The notes beneath the pieces were generated by a model. It ran no database searches, had not been told where the DNA came from, and saw only the letters and a list, made by a program, of their open reading frames with translations. The translations under genes and the position numbers were made by a program. Positions 20,430 through 28,596 of a stretch of 52,961 bases of DNA are shown piece after piece. Numbering within the stretch: position 1 is the first letter of the stretch; every line of letters starts with the position of its first letter. This DNA is from a virus: IMG/VR virus record IMGVR_UViG_3300046535_001284, positions 1 through 52,961 of that record, one strand, 5' to 3'.

Positions 20430-20717
20430 ATGACTGAAGAGAAGGTTCGCGTACCCGATCTCCCTCCGGAGTTGGACCTAACAGAATTCGATCTGCCTCA
20501 GTATCGGGTCGAGTGCTACTGCGAGGACGACCCTACAACTCCTGAGTTCACCATTACCACGTTCGGCACCTGGATGGTAGAAGGCAACTTCCTCATCGTG
20601 TGGGATGCTACCGGAACCCGTCACGGCCATCGCATCAGAGGCTGGGATCTCATCAAGACTACCAAGATCGCCCCCAAGAACGAAGATGAGTCGGAGGAGA
20701 AGGCTGATGAAGCCTAG
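20430..20717 (+). CDS. small protein between queC and queD
   Basis: It is a 95-aa acidic protein from ATG 20430 with AGGAAGG upstream. Its middle is beta-rich (YRVECYCEDD, EFTITTFGTWMVEGNFLIVW) and its tail acidic. The queD start lies inside its 3' end. No family recognised. Being locked in the preQ0 operon suggests, but does not show, a part in the pathway. Confidence 0.65.
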   Translation: MTEEKVRVPDLPPELDLTEFDLPQYRVECYCEDDPTTPEFTITTFGTWMVEGNFLIVWDATGTRHGHRIRGWDLIKTTKIAPKNEDESEEKADEA

Positions 20718-21174
20718 GCACGGAATTACCGTCAGGCACACTGCGCAGGTCGCACATCGACTGTCACAGCTACCTGGTAAGTGTCAGAACATCCATGGAC
20801 ACACAATGACGATCTCGCTCTCGATCACCGGTGAGCTGGACGAGCAGGGCATCCTAGGAGGACTCGACTTCGGCTCAGTGAAGAAGGTCTTCCGTCACTA
20901 CATCGACACGAACTACGATCACCGGCTGCTGCTCAACAAGGACGACCCGTGGGCTTCATTGACTCGGGCTGGGCACTACCCCGACGATGTGGACGAGAAG
21001 CTGCCCGGACTCGTGACGTGCGAGGGTGATCCGACAACCGAGCGGATCGCTCTGTGGATCGCAGAGTGGGCCGAAGCGCAATTCAAGGGATCTTCCGGAA
21101 TCGATGCTGTCTTCGTCGAGGTGAAGGAGACCGACACCAACGGCGCCGACTGCGCAATCCACATCGAGGAGTGA
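20707..21174 (+). CDS. queD: 6-carboxy-tetrahydropterin synthase QueD
   Basis: It is a 155-aa protein from ATG 20707, overlapping the gene before by 11 bases. The zinc ligands AHRL and IHGHT and the catalytic Cys (GKCQNIHGH) match the family. DHRLLLNKDD and PTTERIALWI complete the active site. It makes 6-carboxy-5,6,7,8-tetrahydropterin from dihydroneopterin triphosphate, the FolE product. Confidence 0.93.
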   Translation: MKPRHGITVRHTAQVAHRLSQLPGKCQNIHGHTMTISLSITGELDEQGILGGLDFGSVKKVFRHYIDTNYDHRLLLNKDDPWASLTRAGHYPDDVDEKLPGLVTCEGDPTTERIALWIAEWAEAQFKGSSGIDAVFVEVKETDTNGADCAIHIEE

Positions 21175-21175
21175 C

Positions 21176-21358
21176 ATGAAGGTCGATGCCTACACGCCAG
21201 CCAAGCCCATAGTTGTCACGATCGAGTTCGACAATCGTGAAGAGGCAGAGGAACTCATGGCTGACCTGACGAGGTGGAAGCCTACTCAGGGCTGGCAAGG
21301 TAACACCAAGGTATTCTTCATCGAGCTGGAGAGGGCAATCTCGGATGCAACTCAGTGA
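21176..21358 (+). CDS. small protein between queD and queE
   Basis: It is a 60-aa protein from ATG 21176, 1 base after queD stops. A strand-helix unit (PIVVTIEFDNREEAEELMAD) followed by a second strand looks like a small ferredoxin-like fold. It overlaps queE by 14 bases. Nothing known; it may simply be a passenger. Confidence 0.6.
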   Translation: MKVDAYTPAKPIVVTIEFDNREEAEELMADLTRWKPTQGWQGNTKVFFIELERAISDATQ

Positions 21359-22046
21359 GGTGTACACAAGCATCCAGGGCGAAGGGCCTCGAACTGGTGT
21401 ACCGACTGTCTTCGTGAGGTTCGCAGGGTGTAATCTCAAGTGCCCGGGATGGCCTTGCGACACGCAGCATGCAATCGACCCTGCACTGTACCGCGACCAG
21501 TGGAAGACGACCGGTCCCCGTGAAATCTTCGACCTCATCAGGCAGGAGCAGAACTTCTCCGGCGCAAGAAACATCTGCCTCACAGGAGGTGAGCCCTTCC
21601 TACAGAAGGGTGACGACCTTCGTGAGCTGTGTCAGCTCATGCTCGCAACGAGCTACGAGACTACGATCGAAGTGTTCACGAATGGTACACTACTCTGGCC
21701 TTCGTGGGCGGTGTACCACCTTCGCTTCATCATGGACTGGAAGCTGAAGGGCTCGGGCGATACCACCGAGTTCGACTACATGATGAGGAATGCTACGCAC
21801 CTGCGACCGAAGGACGCCGTCAAGTTTACTGTTGCAAGCCTCGGGGACTTCGAAGAGGCTGTCGACATCTGGAAGCGCTACCGAGACACTTTGGCTGGGA
21901 AGCCGCCGAAGGTGTACTGCGGTCCCGTCTGGGGCAAGATGGAGGCGGCTGAAGTCGCTTCCCTGATCCTGGCCAACCGTCTTCAGTGGCGCCTGAACGT
22001 TCAACTGCACAAGTTCGTCTGGGACCCGGAAGCGAGGCGCACGTGA
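21345..22046 (+). CDS. queE: 7-carboxy-7-deazaguanine synthase QueE (radical SAM)
   Basis: It is a 233-aa protein from ATG 21345. It has the N-terminal SIQGEGPRTG motif and the Cys cluster FAGCNLKCPGWPCDT for the 4Fe-4S centre. ICLTGGEPFLQ is the SAM-binding GGE motif. It converts carboxytetrahydropterin to 7-carboxy-7-deazaguanine. The stop overlaps the folE start (GTGA). Confidence 0.93.
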   Translation: MQLSEVYTSIQGEGPRTGVPTVFVRFAGCNLKCPGWPCDTQHAIDPALYRDQWKTTGPREIFDLIRQEQNFSGARNICLTGGEPFLQKGDDLRELCQLMLATSYETTIEVFTNGTLLWPSWAVYHLRFIMDWKLKGSGDTTEFDYMMRNATHLRPKDAVKFTVASLGDFEEAVDIWKRYRDTLAGKPPKVYCGPVWGKMEAAEVASLILANRLQWRLNVQLHKFVWDPEARRT

Positions 22047-22597
22047 ACGAAGTAACCCAAGTAGAGATCATCCAAGCGGCTAGGTACCTTCTCCACAACA
22101 CGACTGGCCTGCAAGACGATGAGCACGGCGCTGAGACACCTGAGCGCTTCGTAGCCATGCTCCGTGAGCTGACTACGCCCAGGAGTATCAAGTGGCGCGA
22201 CTTCACAGCTGACTACGACGAGATGATCGTGGTACGCGACATCCCATTCGTGTCACTGTGTAACCATCACATCGTCCCCTTCGTCGGGAAGGCCGACATC
22301 GGGTACATTCCGGACAAGAAGATGGCAGGGCTGAGCAAGTTCGCTCGAGTGGTTCACCACTTCTCACGTGGATTACAGCTTCAGGAGCGGCTCACGAAGC
22401 AGATATCCGACTTCCTGACGGAGAGGCTTCAACCTCACGGCCTCGCTGTGGTAATGGAGGCAGAACACCTCTGCATGACACTTCGTGGTGCTCAGGTGCC
22501 TGGCACAAAGACGTACACAGCCATGATGACAGGCTACTACAACGACCACGACCGTACCGCGAAGTCGGAATTCCTCTCACGTATCAACGGAGGATGA
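22043..22597 (+). CDS. folE: GTP cyclohydrolase I FolE
   Basis: It is a 184-aa protein. GTG 22043, at the GTGA overlap with queE, is a better start than upstream in-frame codons. SLCNHHIVPFVGKADIGYIP carries the zinc Cys and His, and AEHLCMTLRG the second Cys. It turns GTP into dihydroneopterin triphosphate, the entry step of preQ0 synthesis. Length is close to bacterial FolE. Confidence 0.93.
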   Translation: MNEVTQVEIIQAARYLLHNTTGLQDDEHGAETPERFVAMLRELTTPRSIKWRDFTADYDEMIVVRDIPFVSLCNHHIVPFVGKADIGYIPDKKMAGLSKFARVVHHFSRGLQLQERLTKQISDFLTERLQPHGLAVVMEAEHLCMTLRGAQVPGTKTYTAMMTGYYNDHDRTAKSEFLSRINGG

Positions 22598-22598
22598 C

Positions 22599-23057
22599 AT
22601 GTCGTCTCTTGGTTTTCACCGAGATGGTCAGGCCTGCTACAACCGTAATTGTGCTCTCGAGCATGTCGAGGGCAGGACTCCTCGAGGAGGTTATGACCTT
22701 ACCGACGCTGAAGTTGACGAGGTTATGAAAGCTTCCTTCGGAGAAGGAGACCCAACGACAGCTGATCCTATGGCGCAGGCTTTCGCTGAGACACTCACCG
22801 GGTACTCGGTCGAGTTCGACGAGATGTGTGAGCAGCGACACAAGGCTGGAGCCGAGAAGTATGGACCCGGCAAGTTCCTGACCGTAGATACTATCGAGGA
22901 AGCTCTACAGGAACTGGTAGACCTCGCTAACTACACTCGCTACACGTTCATTAAGCTTCGCATGCTCCAGGAGGCAATCCTCGTTCAGGGTGAAGGAGTT
23001 CTGGACGATCAAGGGTTCATTAAGTCAAGCGACGCTACGCGACCGGAGAAGTCATGA
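22599..23057 (+). CDS. MazG-like/DUF5664-type protein
   Basis: It is a 152-aa protein from ATG 22599. Residues 70-130 (KAGAEKYGPGKFLTVDTIEE, then ALQELVDLANYTRYTFIKL) fit the phage MazG-like pyrophosphohydrolases, where EEAxxELvDlanY holds the metal ligands. The N terminus has CYNRNC. It overlaps dpdA by 4 bases. It may remove particular dNTPs or balance the pool for modified DNA; inference from place. Confidence 0.7.
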   Translation: MSSLGFHRDGQACYNRNCALEHVEGRTPRGGYDLTDAEVDEVMKASFGEGDPTTADPMAQAFAETLTGYSVEFDEMCEQRHKAGAEKYGPGKFLTVDTIEEALQELVDLANYTRYTFIKLRMLQEAILVQGEGVLDDQGFIKSSDATRPEKS

Positions 23058-23824
23058 AAGCTGCGCTCATCCCTCCGTACGGTCAAGAGTGGACGGCACT
23101 GCGAAGCACTATCCACCTGGCCTTGCCGATCTTCCACACACGAGTGAACCCTCACTACGAGGCCTATCTCAAGGAAGCACGTCGTCGGGATCACTTCATC
23201 ATCCTCGACAACGGATGTGCTGAGGACGAGCTCGTCGATGGTGATCTGCTCAGCGACTACGCAGGCCGCTGGCGCGTGAACGAAATCGTTCTCCCAGATG
23301 CTATGAGTGACGCTCAACACACCCTCGAGCTCACAGATCAATTCATGACCAACTACGGCAAGGCTCTACATACTCACTACCGTCTGATGGGCGTCCTCCA
23401 AGGAGGTGGAACAGGAGACTTCCTTACAGACGGGAGCATCCAGCTGCTCGAGGCGTTCAGTCAGATGGGCGTTGATACCATCGGCATCCCAAAGGTTCGC
23501 GTACGTCGCGATGGCGATACTGTTCGTCTCGAGATTGCGCAGTACATCGATGCAGCATACCCCGGACGCTTCAAGATCCACCTGCTCGGTCTCAGCAAGG
23601 CCTGGCCAGCCGAGATGTACTACACCTCGAAGCGTTACAATCCGAATTCGATTCGGTCGATGGACTCAGCTGCACCATACAAGCTCGCTGAGGCAGAACA
23701 GTTCATGACGGTGGCTAATGCCTGGGCGCCCCGCAGACCTGACTACTTCACTAAGTATCGGCAGACGAGGACCGACCTCATCGACGACAACATCAACATA
23801 TTCCTGGATTGGGCTACCGGATGA
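23054..23824 (+). CDS. dpdA: DpdA-type DNA 7-deazaguanine transglycosylase
   Basis: It is a 256-aa protein from ATG 23054. It resembles the short phage DpdA group of the tRNA-guanine transglycosylase superfamily. IILDNGCAEDE (49-59) carries the proposed catalytic Asp, MGVLQGGG (111-118) matches the base-binding loop, and HLLGLSK and SMDSAAPYK are the next family landmarks. It should exchange guanine in DNA for preQ0 made by the neighbouring FolE/QueD/QueE/QueC. It overlaps the polymerase gene by 4 bases, so modification and replication are co-expressed. Confidence 0.88.
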   Translation: MKAALIPPYGQEWTALRSTIHLALPIFHTRVNPHYEAYLKEARRRDHFIILDNGCAEDELVDGDLLSDYAGRWRVNEIVLPDAMSDAQHTLELTDQFMTNYGKALHTHYRLMGVLQGGGTGDFLTDGSIQLLEAFSQMGVDTIGIPKVRVRRDGDTVRLEIAQYIDAAYPGRFKIHLLGLSKAWPAEMYYTSKRYNPNSIRSMDSAAPYKLAEAEQFMTVANAWAPRRPDYFTKYRQTRTDLIDDNINIFLDWATG

Positions 23825-26193
23825 AGGCTGAGCACTTAGGTGCTGACTGTAGCAATTGCCCGCTGCGAGATGCACCGTACACGCCGACCAAGCTGAGTCG
23901 AGTACCAATCAGTGGAAGGCGCATCGCTGTTGTTGGAGAGGCGCCAGGTCACTACGAGGCTGTCTATGGTGAACCATTCAAGGGTCCAAGCGGCAAGCTT
24001 TTGACTGTTGTACTCAAGAGCTACGGTATTGATCGGAACGAGGTAGTACTCACCAATGTTTGCCTATGTCGTCCTGAGGGTAATGCAACTCCTCCTCGCG
24101 CTGCACAGGCTGCATGTCGACAGCGCCTCTTCTCAGAGCTTGCCGGATCAGACGTTAGAGACATCATTGCAGTTGGAGGATCGGCGGCACAGGCTCTTGT
24201 TGACGATCCAGGGACAATTACCGCCCTCCGCGTTGGTCCTCCTCGCCAGGCAACAGCTGCACTACGATCCCTGGCGCCGGAACGCGATTTCCGAGTGGTT
24301 GCGACTTGGCATCCGGCCTACTGTCTTCGAAATGCGGATGCGTTTCCAGCCTTCACGAACGACATCGGGAAGCTCAGGTTTCAGCGAGTAGAACCGTGGC
24401 GGGAGCCTCAGTGGCGAGCCTTCGACGAGGTAGACCAAGTCAAACAGGTGATCGCTGAACTCCTAGAGCATCCGACGCCACATATCGTCGTCGACATCGA
24501 AGTCGGCTTCGAGAAGGATGAAGCGTTCGATCATCCTAACAAGTACGAGCTCCTCTGCGTCGGGATCGCCTACGCGAGGGGCAAGGCAGTCGTAATTGGC
24601 GAACAGGCTCTGAAGGACGAAGGCGTACTACATGATCTGAGGCACCTACTACAGGTGAAGAAGATCATCGCGCACAATGGCAAGTTCGACCTCAGTGGCT
24701 TATGGCCTAAGCTTGGAGTTCTCGAGCTCTGGGCTGATACGATGCTTGCGAGCTACTGCTTAGACGAGCGACCTGGGAATCACAAGCTCAAGGTGCTCGC
24801 CGTGGAACGCTTGGGAGCTCCTAAGTACGACGACGAGATCAAGAGGTTTATACCTCGTCGAGGTAACTACGCAGATATCCCCCGACCTATCCTGTACAAG
24901 TATAATGCAATGGACGTAGCTTGCACTTGGGCCCTGTGGGAAATCTTCGAGCGGGAGCTCGAAGCTGAAGATGTCCGTAAGGTTCACGACTTCCTAGTCA
25001 AAGCATCCAACCAACTCATGTTCCTCGAACTGAATGGGATTGCGATCGATCGTGAGTACCTAACCACGCTAGCACAGGAGTTCTTTGTTCGCCTCGAAGA
25101 GCTCGAGGATAGCATGAACGAGACCGTTGTCCTCTCGACAGGTCATCTCGAAACTCCTCTTGCTGGCATCAATCCGCGGTCGCCTATGCAGGTTAAGGCG
25201 TACCTCGCGTCGCAAGGAGTTCGAGTTGCTTCTACCAATGAAGCCACATTGTCTGGGTTACTCCCTACCCTGCCTCCTGGAGGTGCCGTCGAACAGTTTG
25301 TCCGAATTCTACTTCGGTACCGACGAGAGCACAAGCTGTGTAGTACATATGTCGTCGGCATCCGAAAAAGGCTATACCGTGGACGTGTTTACACTACTTA
25401 TCTGCTCCATGGAAGTACGTCAGGCCGGCTTGCGAGCCGTAACCCGAATCTCCAGAATATTGTACGTGACAAAAGCATCCGACGGCAATTTACTGTCAGC
25501 AAACCAGGTAACGTACTAGTTCAGGCGGACTACAAGCAGGCCGAAGCTCGTATCATGGCCTTCCTCGCACAGGACGACTACCTTCGGGAGATTCTCAGCC
25601 GAGACGAGGACGGATACGACTTCTTCAACGAACTGTCGGATCAGCTGTACGGTGAGGGTCGCTGGGGTAAGGAAGAGCGTATCAGGACCAAGGCCTTCTT
25701 CTACGGTATCGGATATGGTCGTGAGGCTTACTCGATTGGTGTCGAGTATGACCTCTCACCTCGCGAGGCCCAACGTAGGTATAGTGACTTCACCAATCTA
25801 CTACCTGGCATCATGGCGTGGCAGACTGCGATCAAGCAGCAAGTGCTCTCCGGGCAGCCTCTCGTATCACCGTTTGGTCGGCGCCGCAGGTTCTGGCTAA
25901 TCACTGACCAGAATCGAAAGGACGTATTCAATGAAGCATTGTCCTATCTGCCGCAGTCAACTGCAAGTGATATCTGTCTTTCCGCTCTTATTCGGGTGCG
26001 ACCCATGCTCCGTGGTTTGGGTTTCCTTCGACTCACCATTCACGATGCACTTGTTGCGGAATGCAGTGAAGACGATGTCGATAGAGTGGCAAGCCTGCTA
26101 CGTGAAACCATGGTGGACGAGGGCAGAAGATTTACCGAGTACGTTCCTTTCCCTGTCGACATCAGTATCGGAAAGAATTGGGGAGACCTATAG
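23821..26193 (+). CDS. DNA polymerase I fused to an N-terminal uracil-DNA glycosylase
   Basis: It is a 790-aa protein from ATG 23821 (ATGA overlap). Residues 1-190 are a family-4-like uracil-DNA glycosylase: Cys 10 and 13 with Cys near 83 and 99 for 4Fe-4S, VVGEAPGHYE, and TWHPAYCLRN. Residues about 215-365 are the 3'-5' exonuclease (VVDIEVG, IIAHNGKFDL, KYNAMDVACTW). Residues 400-790 are family A polymerase: motif A VLVQADYKQAEARIMAF, motif B RTKAFFYGIGYG, motif C LRLTIHDALVAEC. A similar fusion is known in Bacillus phage SPO1. It probably removes uracil during replication. Confidence 0.92.
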   Translation: MKAEHLGADCSNCPLRDAPYTPTKLSRVPISGRRIAVVGEAPGHYEAVYGEPFKGPSGKLLTVVLKSYGIDRNEVVLTNVCLCRPEGNATPPRAAQAACRQRLFSELAGSDVRDIIAVGGSAAQALVDDPGTITALRVGPPRQATAALRSLAPERDFRVVATWHPAYCLRNADAFPAFTNDIGKLRFQRVEPWREPQWRAFDEVDQVKQVIAELLEHPTPHIVVDIEVGFEKDEAFDHPNKYELLCVGIAYARGKAVVIGEQALKDEGVLHDLRHLLQVKKIIAHNGKFDLSGLWPKLGVLELWADTMLASYCLDERPGNHKLKVLAVERLGAPKYDDEIKRFIPRRGNYADIPRPILYKYNAMDVACTWALWEIFERELEAEDVRKVHDFLVKASNQLMFLELNGIAIDREYLTTLAQEFFVRLEELEDSMNETVVLSTGHLETPLAGINPRSPMQVKAYLASQGVRVASTNEATLSGLLPTLPPGGAVEQFVRILLRYRREHKLCSTYVVGIRKRLYRGRVYTTYLLHGSTSGRLASRNPNLQNIVRDKSIRRQFTVSKPGNVLVQADYKQAEARIMAFLAQDDYLREILSRDEDGYDFFNELSDQLYGEGRWGKEERIRTKAFFYGIGYGREAYSIGVEYDLSPREAQRRYSDFTNLLPGIMAWQTAIKQQVLSGQPLVSPFGRRRRFWLITDQNRKDVFNEALSYLPQSTASDICLSALIRVRPMLRGLGFLRLTIHDALVAECSEDDVDRVASLLRETMVDEGRRFTEYVPFPVDISIGKNWGDL

Positions 26194-26594
26194 TGCCTAG
26201 GATCTACCTTGCGGCACCATACGTACAACATGAACTAATGCGTAAGTACCAGGAGGAGCTCGAGAGACTCGGTGCTATCATCGAATCGGCCTGGATGAGT
26301 GAGGGTCACACAGAGCTCTTTCCAGAGAGTATGAAAGCTGCCGACCTTGTCGATCCCTGGGCCGGAAGGAGCCACGCAGAGGCTGATTTGGTTGCCATTG
26401 ATGTCGCTGATCTGGTTATCGTATTTACCGACGAGCCTAGTACTACGGGCGGTCGAGACGTGGAATTCGGGTATGCTATCGCCTCGGAAAAGCGAATAGT
26501 AGTTATAGGTCCCCGCATAAATGTATTCCACTGCCTCCAAGAAGTGGAACAGTACAATACCTGGGAAGAGTTTATGGAGTACTCACGGTGGTGA
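26193..26594 (+). CDS. nucleoside 2-deoxyribosyltransferase-like protein
   Basis: It is a 133-aa protein from GTG 26193, sharing one base with the polymerase stop. RIYLAAPYVQHELMRKYQEE, DVADLVIVFTDEPSTTGGRD and VEFGYAIASEKRIVVIGP are the three landmarks of the DUF4406/NDT fold, with the acidic residue in the VEFGYA helix. Members swap bases on deoxynucleosides or hydrolyse them. It likely salvages or edits nucleotides. Confidence 0.75.
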   Translation: MPRIYLAAPYVQHELMRKYQEELERLGAIIESAWMSEGHTELFPESMKAADLVDPWAGRSHAEADLVAIDVADLVIVFTDEPSTTGGRDVEFGYAIASEKRIVVIGPRINVFHCLQEVEQYNTWEEFMEYSRW

Positions 26595-26600
26595 CCTATA

Positions 26601-26948
26601 ATGCCTAGAGGCCAAGCATCGCAAATAGGAACACGAAGGACCTCACCCAATGGCTATCTGTACGAGAAGACCGAGCACGGGTGGGTACTCGTACATCGAC
26701 TCATCGCCGAGAAGAAGCTCGGGCGCGAGCTCATGCCGAATGAGTACGCCACGTTCGCCGATGGCGACAGGACCAACCTCAATCCGGACAACATCATCGT
26801 CCGAGCTCGTGGACGTACATCCCTACGTAGGCGCCTCGCTCAGATCGAGGCTCACATCAAGGAGCTCGAGGCGGCTCGTGATGAGCTCAAGCGTCGCATA
26901 GCACTGCAAGAATCTCTAGCTACAGGATTAGAAGAGACACGAGTATAG
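26601..26948 (+). CDS. degenerate HNH-endonuclease-like protein with coiled coil
   Basis: It is a 115-aa protein from ATG 26601. Residues 18-66 follow the HNH_3 pattern seen in phages (GYLYEKTEHGWVLVHRLIAE, then LGRELMPNEYATFADGDRTN). The usual His-His before the Gly-Asp turn is Ala-Thr-Phe-Ala, so catalysis is doubtful. The NPDNI segment is kept. The last 45 residues form a charged coiled coil. It may be a DNA-binding relic. Confidence 0.65.
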   Translation: MPRGQASQIGTRRTSPNGYLYEKTEHGWVLVHRLIAEKKLGRELMPNEYATFADGDRTNLNPDNIIVRARGRTSLRRRLAQIEAHIKELEAARDELKRRIALQESLATGLEETRV

Positions 26949-27022
26949 ACTCTGTAGACGCTTGTTAGACTAAAGGACTCTACTACCTAGATAGAAAGCC
27001 TACCTGTTTCGTCTAACTAGAA
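26946..27022 (-). repeat. GTCTA/TAGAC operator-like cluster, copy 2
   Basis: TAGAC half-sites lie at about 26946, 26956 and 26967, with GTCTA near 27010. On the minus strand it reads GTAGAGTCCTTTAGTCTAAC, close to the copies at 9437 and 38433. It is intergenic, 17 to 90 bases before the next conserved element. Confidence 0.5.
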
Positions 27023-27030
27023 TCTCTCTG

Positions 27031-27065
27031 GCGGGTATTGTCGCAAAGACACCCACAGGGCCCGC
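27031..27065 (+). promoter_or_regulatory. CCCACAGG-type conserved element before the resolvase gene
   Basis: GCGGG (27032) pairs with CCCGC (27061) around TGTC-GCAAA-GACA and CCCACAGGG. It belongs to the same family as 5011, 13990 and 46280. The resolvase ribosome binding site (GGAGG) follows within 15 bases. Confidence 0.5.
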
Positions 27066-27087
27066 ATGTTACGTTCCGGAGGTAAAA

Positions 27088-27651
27088 ATGGACCTACCTA
27101 AAGTGATCATCTGGTTAGATCCTGGTCAGAAGACAGGAGTAGCAGCTTGGACTAGACCAGATGTTCGATCTGGTCTAGCTCTAGCAGACGGGACTATAAC
27201 TACACCGCCAAGGGAATTTGAGACTACGCAAGTTCTTGAGTGTCACACGCAGCTTGGCTTGAAGGCGTTGCACGATACGATCAAGAGATACATAGCGTAC
27301 GCTATACCCATTCGGAATAGTGATTCCATCACTCTGGGGTATGAGACATTCGATTTCAGACACGAAGAGCAGCCTCGTGACAAGATCGACTATATAGCCC
27401 GAGAAGTCATCGGCGCTACCCGGGCATGGGCACTGGAGTGGACGTACGCTGCCACTCTACGAATGAACGCAGGCACCGGAAAGGGCTTCTGGAACGACGA
27501 CAAGCTTCAGAGGATCGGCGTATACGTGCCCGGGCAGCCACATGCGATGGACGCTCTGAGACACCTGCTACGCTATATGACATTCGGACTCAAGCAGCAG
27601 GAGATCATGATGCGCCTTCGTCCCAGCAGCCTACACATATCAGGCTCATGA
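27088..27651 (+). CDS. RuvC-like Holliday junction resolvase
   Basis: It is a 187-aa protein from ATG 27088 behind CCGGAGG. IIWLDPGQKTGVAAW gives the first RNase H-fold Asp, LGYETFD the Glu, and PHAMDALRHLLRYM the C-terminal acidic residue. This is the order in phage RuvC-like resolvases of actinophages. It should cut branched DNA before packaging. The next gene overlaps by 4 bases. Confidence 0.82.
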   Translation: MDLPKVIIWLDPGQKTGVAAWTRPDVRSGLALADGTITTPPREFETTQVLECHTQLGLKALHDTIKRYIAYAIPIRNSDSITLGYETFDFRHEEQPRDKIDYIAREVIGATRAWALEWTYAATLRMNAGTGKGFWNDDKLQRIGVYVPGQPHAMDALRHLLRYMTFGLKQQEIMMRLRPSSLHISGS

Positions 27652-27842
27652 AGCTACGCGCCTGGCTGATCAGGATGCTAGGTATGAAGCACTGCGGAGC
27701 GTTCGGTGGTATAGCACACGGATTTCAGCGGTGGTGTATCAAGCCATTTGGCCACAGTGACTCATGTTACTACGAGATGTTTCAAGACAAGGCGGAAGCG
27801 CAGCCGGGCTTCTGGTTCCGTGCGCAATTCCGAGGTTGGTAG
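27648..27842 (+). CDS. small protein ending the rightward operon
   Basis: It is a 64-aa protein from ATG 27648 (ATGA overlap). It is rich in aromatic and Cys residues (KHCGAFGGIAHGFQRWCIKP). It could bind metal through Cys and His. No family recognised. The terminator begins 8 bases after its stop. Confidence 0.6.
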   Translation: MKLRAWLIRMLGMKHCGAFGGIAHGFQRWCIKPFGHSDSCYYEMFQDKAEAQPGFWFRAQFRGW

Positions 27843-27849
27843 AGCAAAA

Positions 27850-27898
27850 CTCTGGCCCGGAGCATCGCGGGAGGGTGTTTCGCGGCTCCGGGCCAGAG
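27850..27898. terminator. bidirectional terminator between converging operons
   Basis: CTCTGGCCCGGAG (27850-27862) is a perfect 13-bp inverted repeat of CTCCGGGCCAGAG (27886-27898), with a smaller CGCG pair inside. It lies exactly between the last rightward and last leftward gene. AAAA on the left side gives a U-run for leftward transcripts. Confidence 0.85.
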
Positions 27899-27904
27899 GT
27901 CTAT

Positions 27905-28255
27905 TCAGCAGTGAAACGGCGCTGGCGGGTTCGCTGCTCGAGTCTTGTCGTTCCGTGCTCGTGTCTCAATGTAGATGTCGAGTGCCCTACGGGTGTCTTC
28001 TCGCGTCTGCGCGTGCGTGACAGCTAAGACCATGTCGTCTACGACCTTACGGTCCTCGGTGGCTGCCTGTCCTGCTATCGCATCAGAGGCCTTCTGTGCT
28101 ACGATGTAGTTCTGCAGACATGACTGAGTCAGAACTACACGCTGGCCAAAGTACAGGTTCAGAAGAACAGACGCGATGACCAGGAATTTGATGATGGCCT
28201 CAGCTCGAGAACTTGCCAACCACTCTCTGACCTTAGCGAGGCGTGCTTTCATCAC
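27905..28255 (-). CDS. membrane protein, candidate holin/spanin-like
   Basis: It is a 116-aa protein with a basic N terminus, one clear membrane helix at about residues 20-42 (AEAIIKFLVIASVLLNLYFG) and a charged C-terminal domain ending in His-Cys. It is last in the late operon, after the lysin, in a group of three membrane proteins. This is the usual lysis-cassette setting. It overlaps the gene before by 23 bases. Confidence 0.65.
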   Translation of the reverse strand: MMKARLAKVREWLASSRAEAIIKFLVIASVLLNLYFGQRVVLTQSCLQNYIVAQKASDAIAGQAATEDRKVVDDMVLAVTHAQTREDTRRALDIYIETRARNDKTRAANPPAPFHC

Positions 28256-28349
28256 TACCTTTCCTCACCCAGTGAACTACCAGGCCGAAGACAGCTCCGC
28301 CGACCTCCATGACGAGGCCTACCAAGAGAGCTGTCTGCCAGTAAGGCAC
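28233..28349 (-). CDS. 38-residue single-helix membrane protein
   Basis: GTG 28349 overlaps the previous stop (TAGTG). The protein is one hydrophobic helix (QTALLVGLVMEVGGAVFGLV) and a basic tail. Overlaps on both sides show coupled translation. Small holin-like partner suggested by place; no family recognised. Confidence 0.55.
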   Translation of the reverse strand: MPYWQTALLVGLVMEVGGAVFGLVVHWVRKGSDESTPR

Positions 28350-28549
28350 TAGTCTACCTCAGATTCGCGTTTACGTATCCCAAGTATTGGTGGGTTAAGG
28401 GCTAGCCATATCATCCCTGGTATCCCCCATATAGCTGGGTCTGGCATCTGCTTATCCTCGACTAGGAACTTTCCCACTCCTACGAGCATGTACAGTGCCC
28501 ATACAAAGGTAACTGTCGCCATGACGGCGCTTTTGATCCACTTCTCCAC
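28349..28549 (-). CDS. two-helix membrane protein, candidate holin
   Basis: It is a 66-aa protein with hydrophobic stretches at about 8-27 (AVMATVTFVWALYMLVGVGK) and 40-56, and a charged C terminus (RKRESEVD). Size, two helices and charged tail fit class II holins. The lysin lies 2 kb upstream in the same operon. Confidence 0.6.
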   Translation of the reverse strand: MEKWIKSAVMATVTFVWALYMLVGVGKFLVEDKQMPDPAIWGIPGMIWLALNPPILGIRKRESEVD

Positions 28550-28596
28550 GCCGCCTCATTCCAGACGAATCGCCGCTGCTCCTAAGAACGGCTATA

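Noticed and set aside
27650-28027. Rightward frames past the convergent terminator
   Set aside because: They cross the 13-bp inverted repeat and run antisense to the last late gene.
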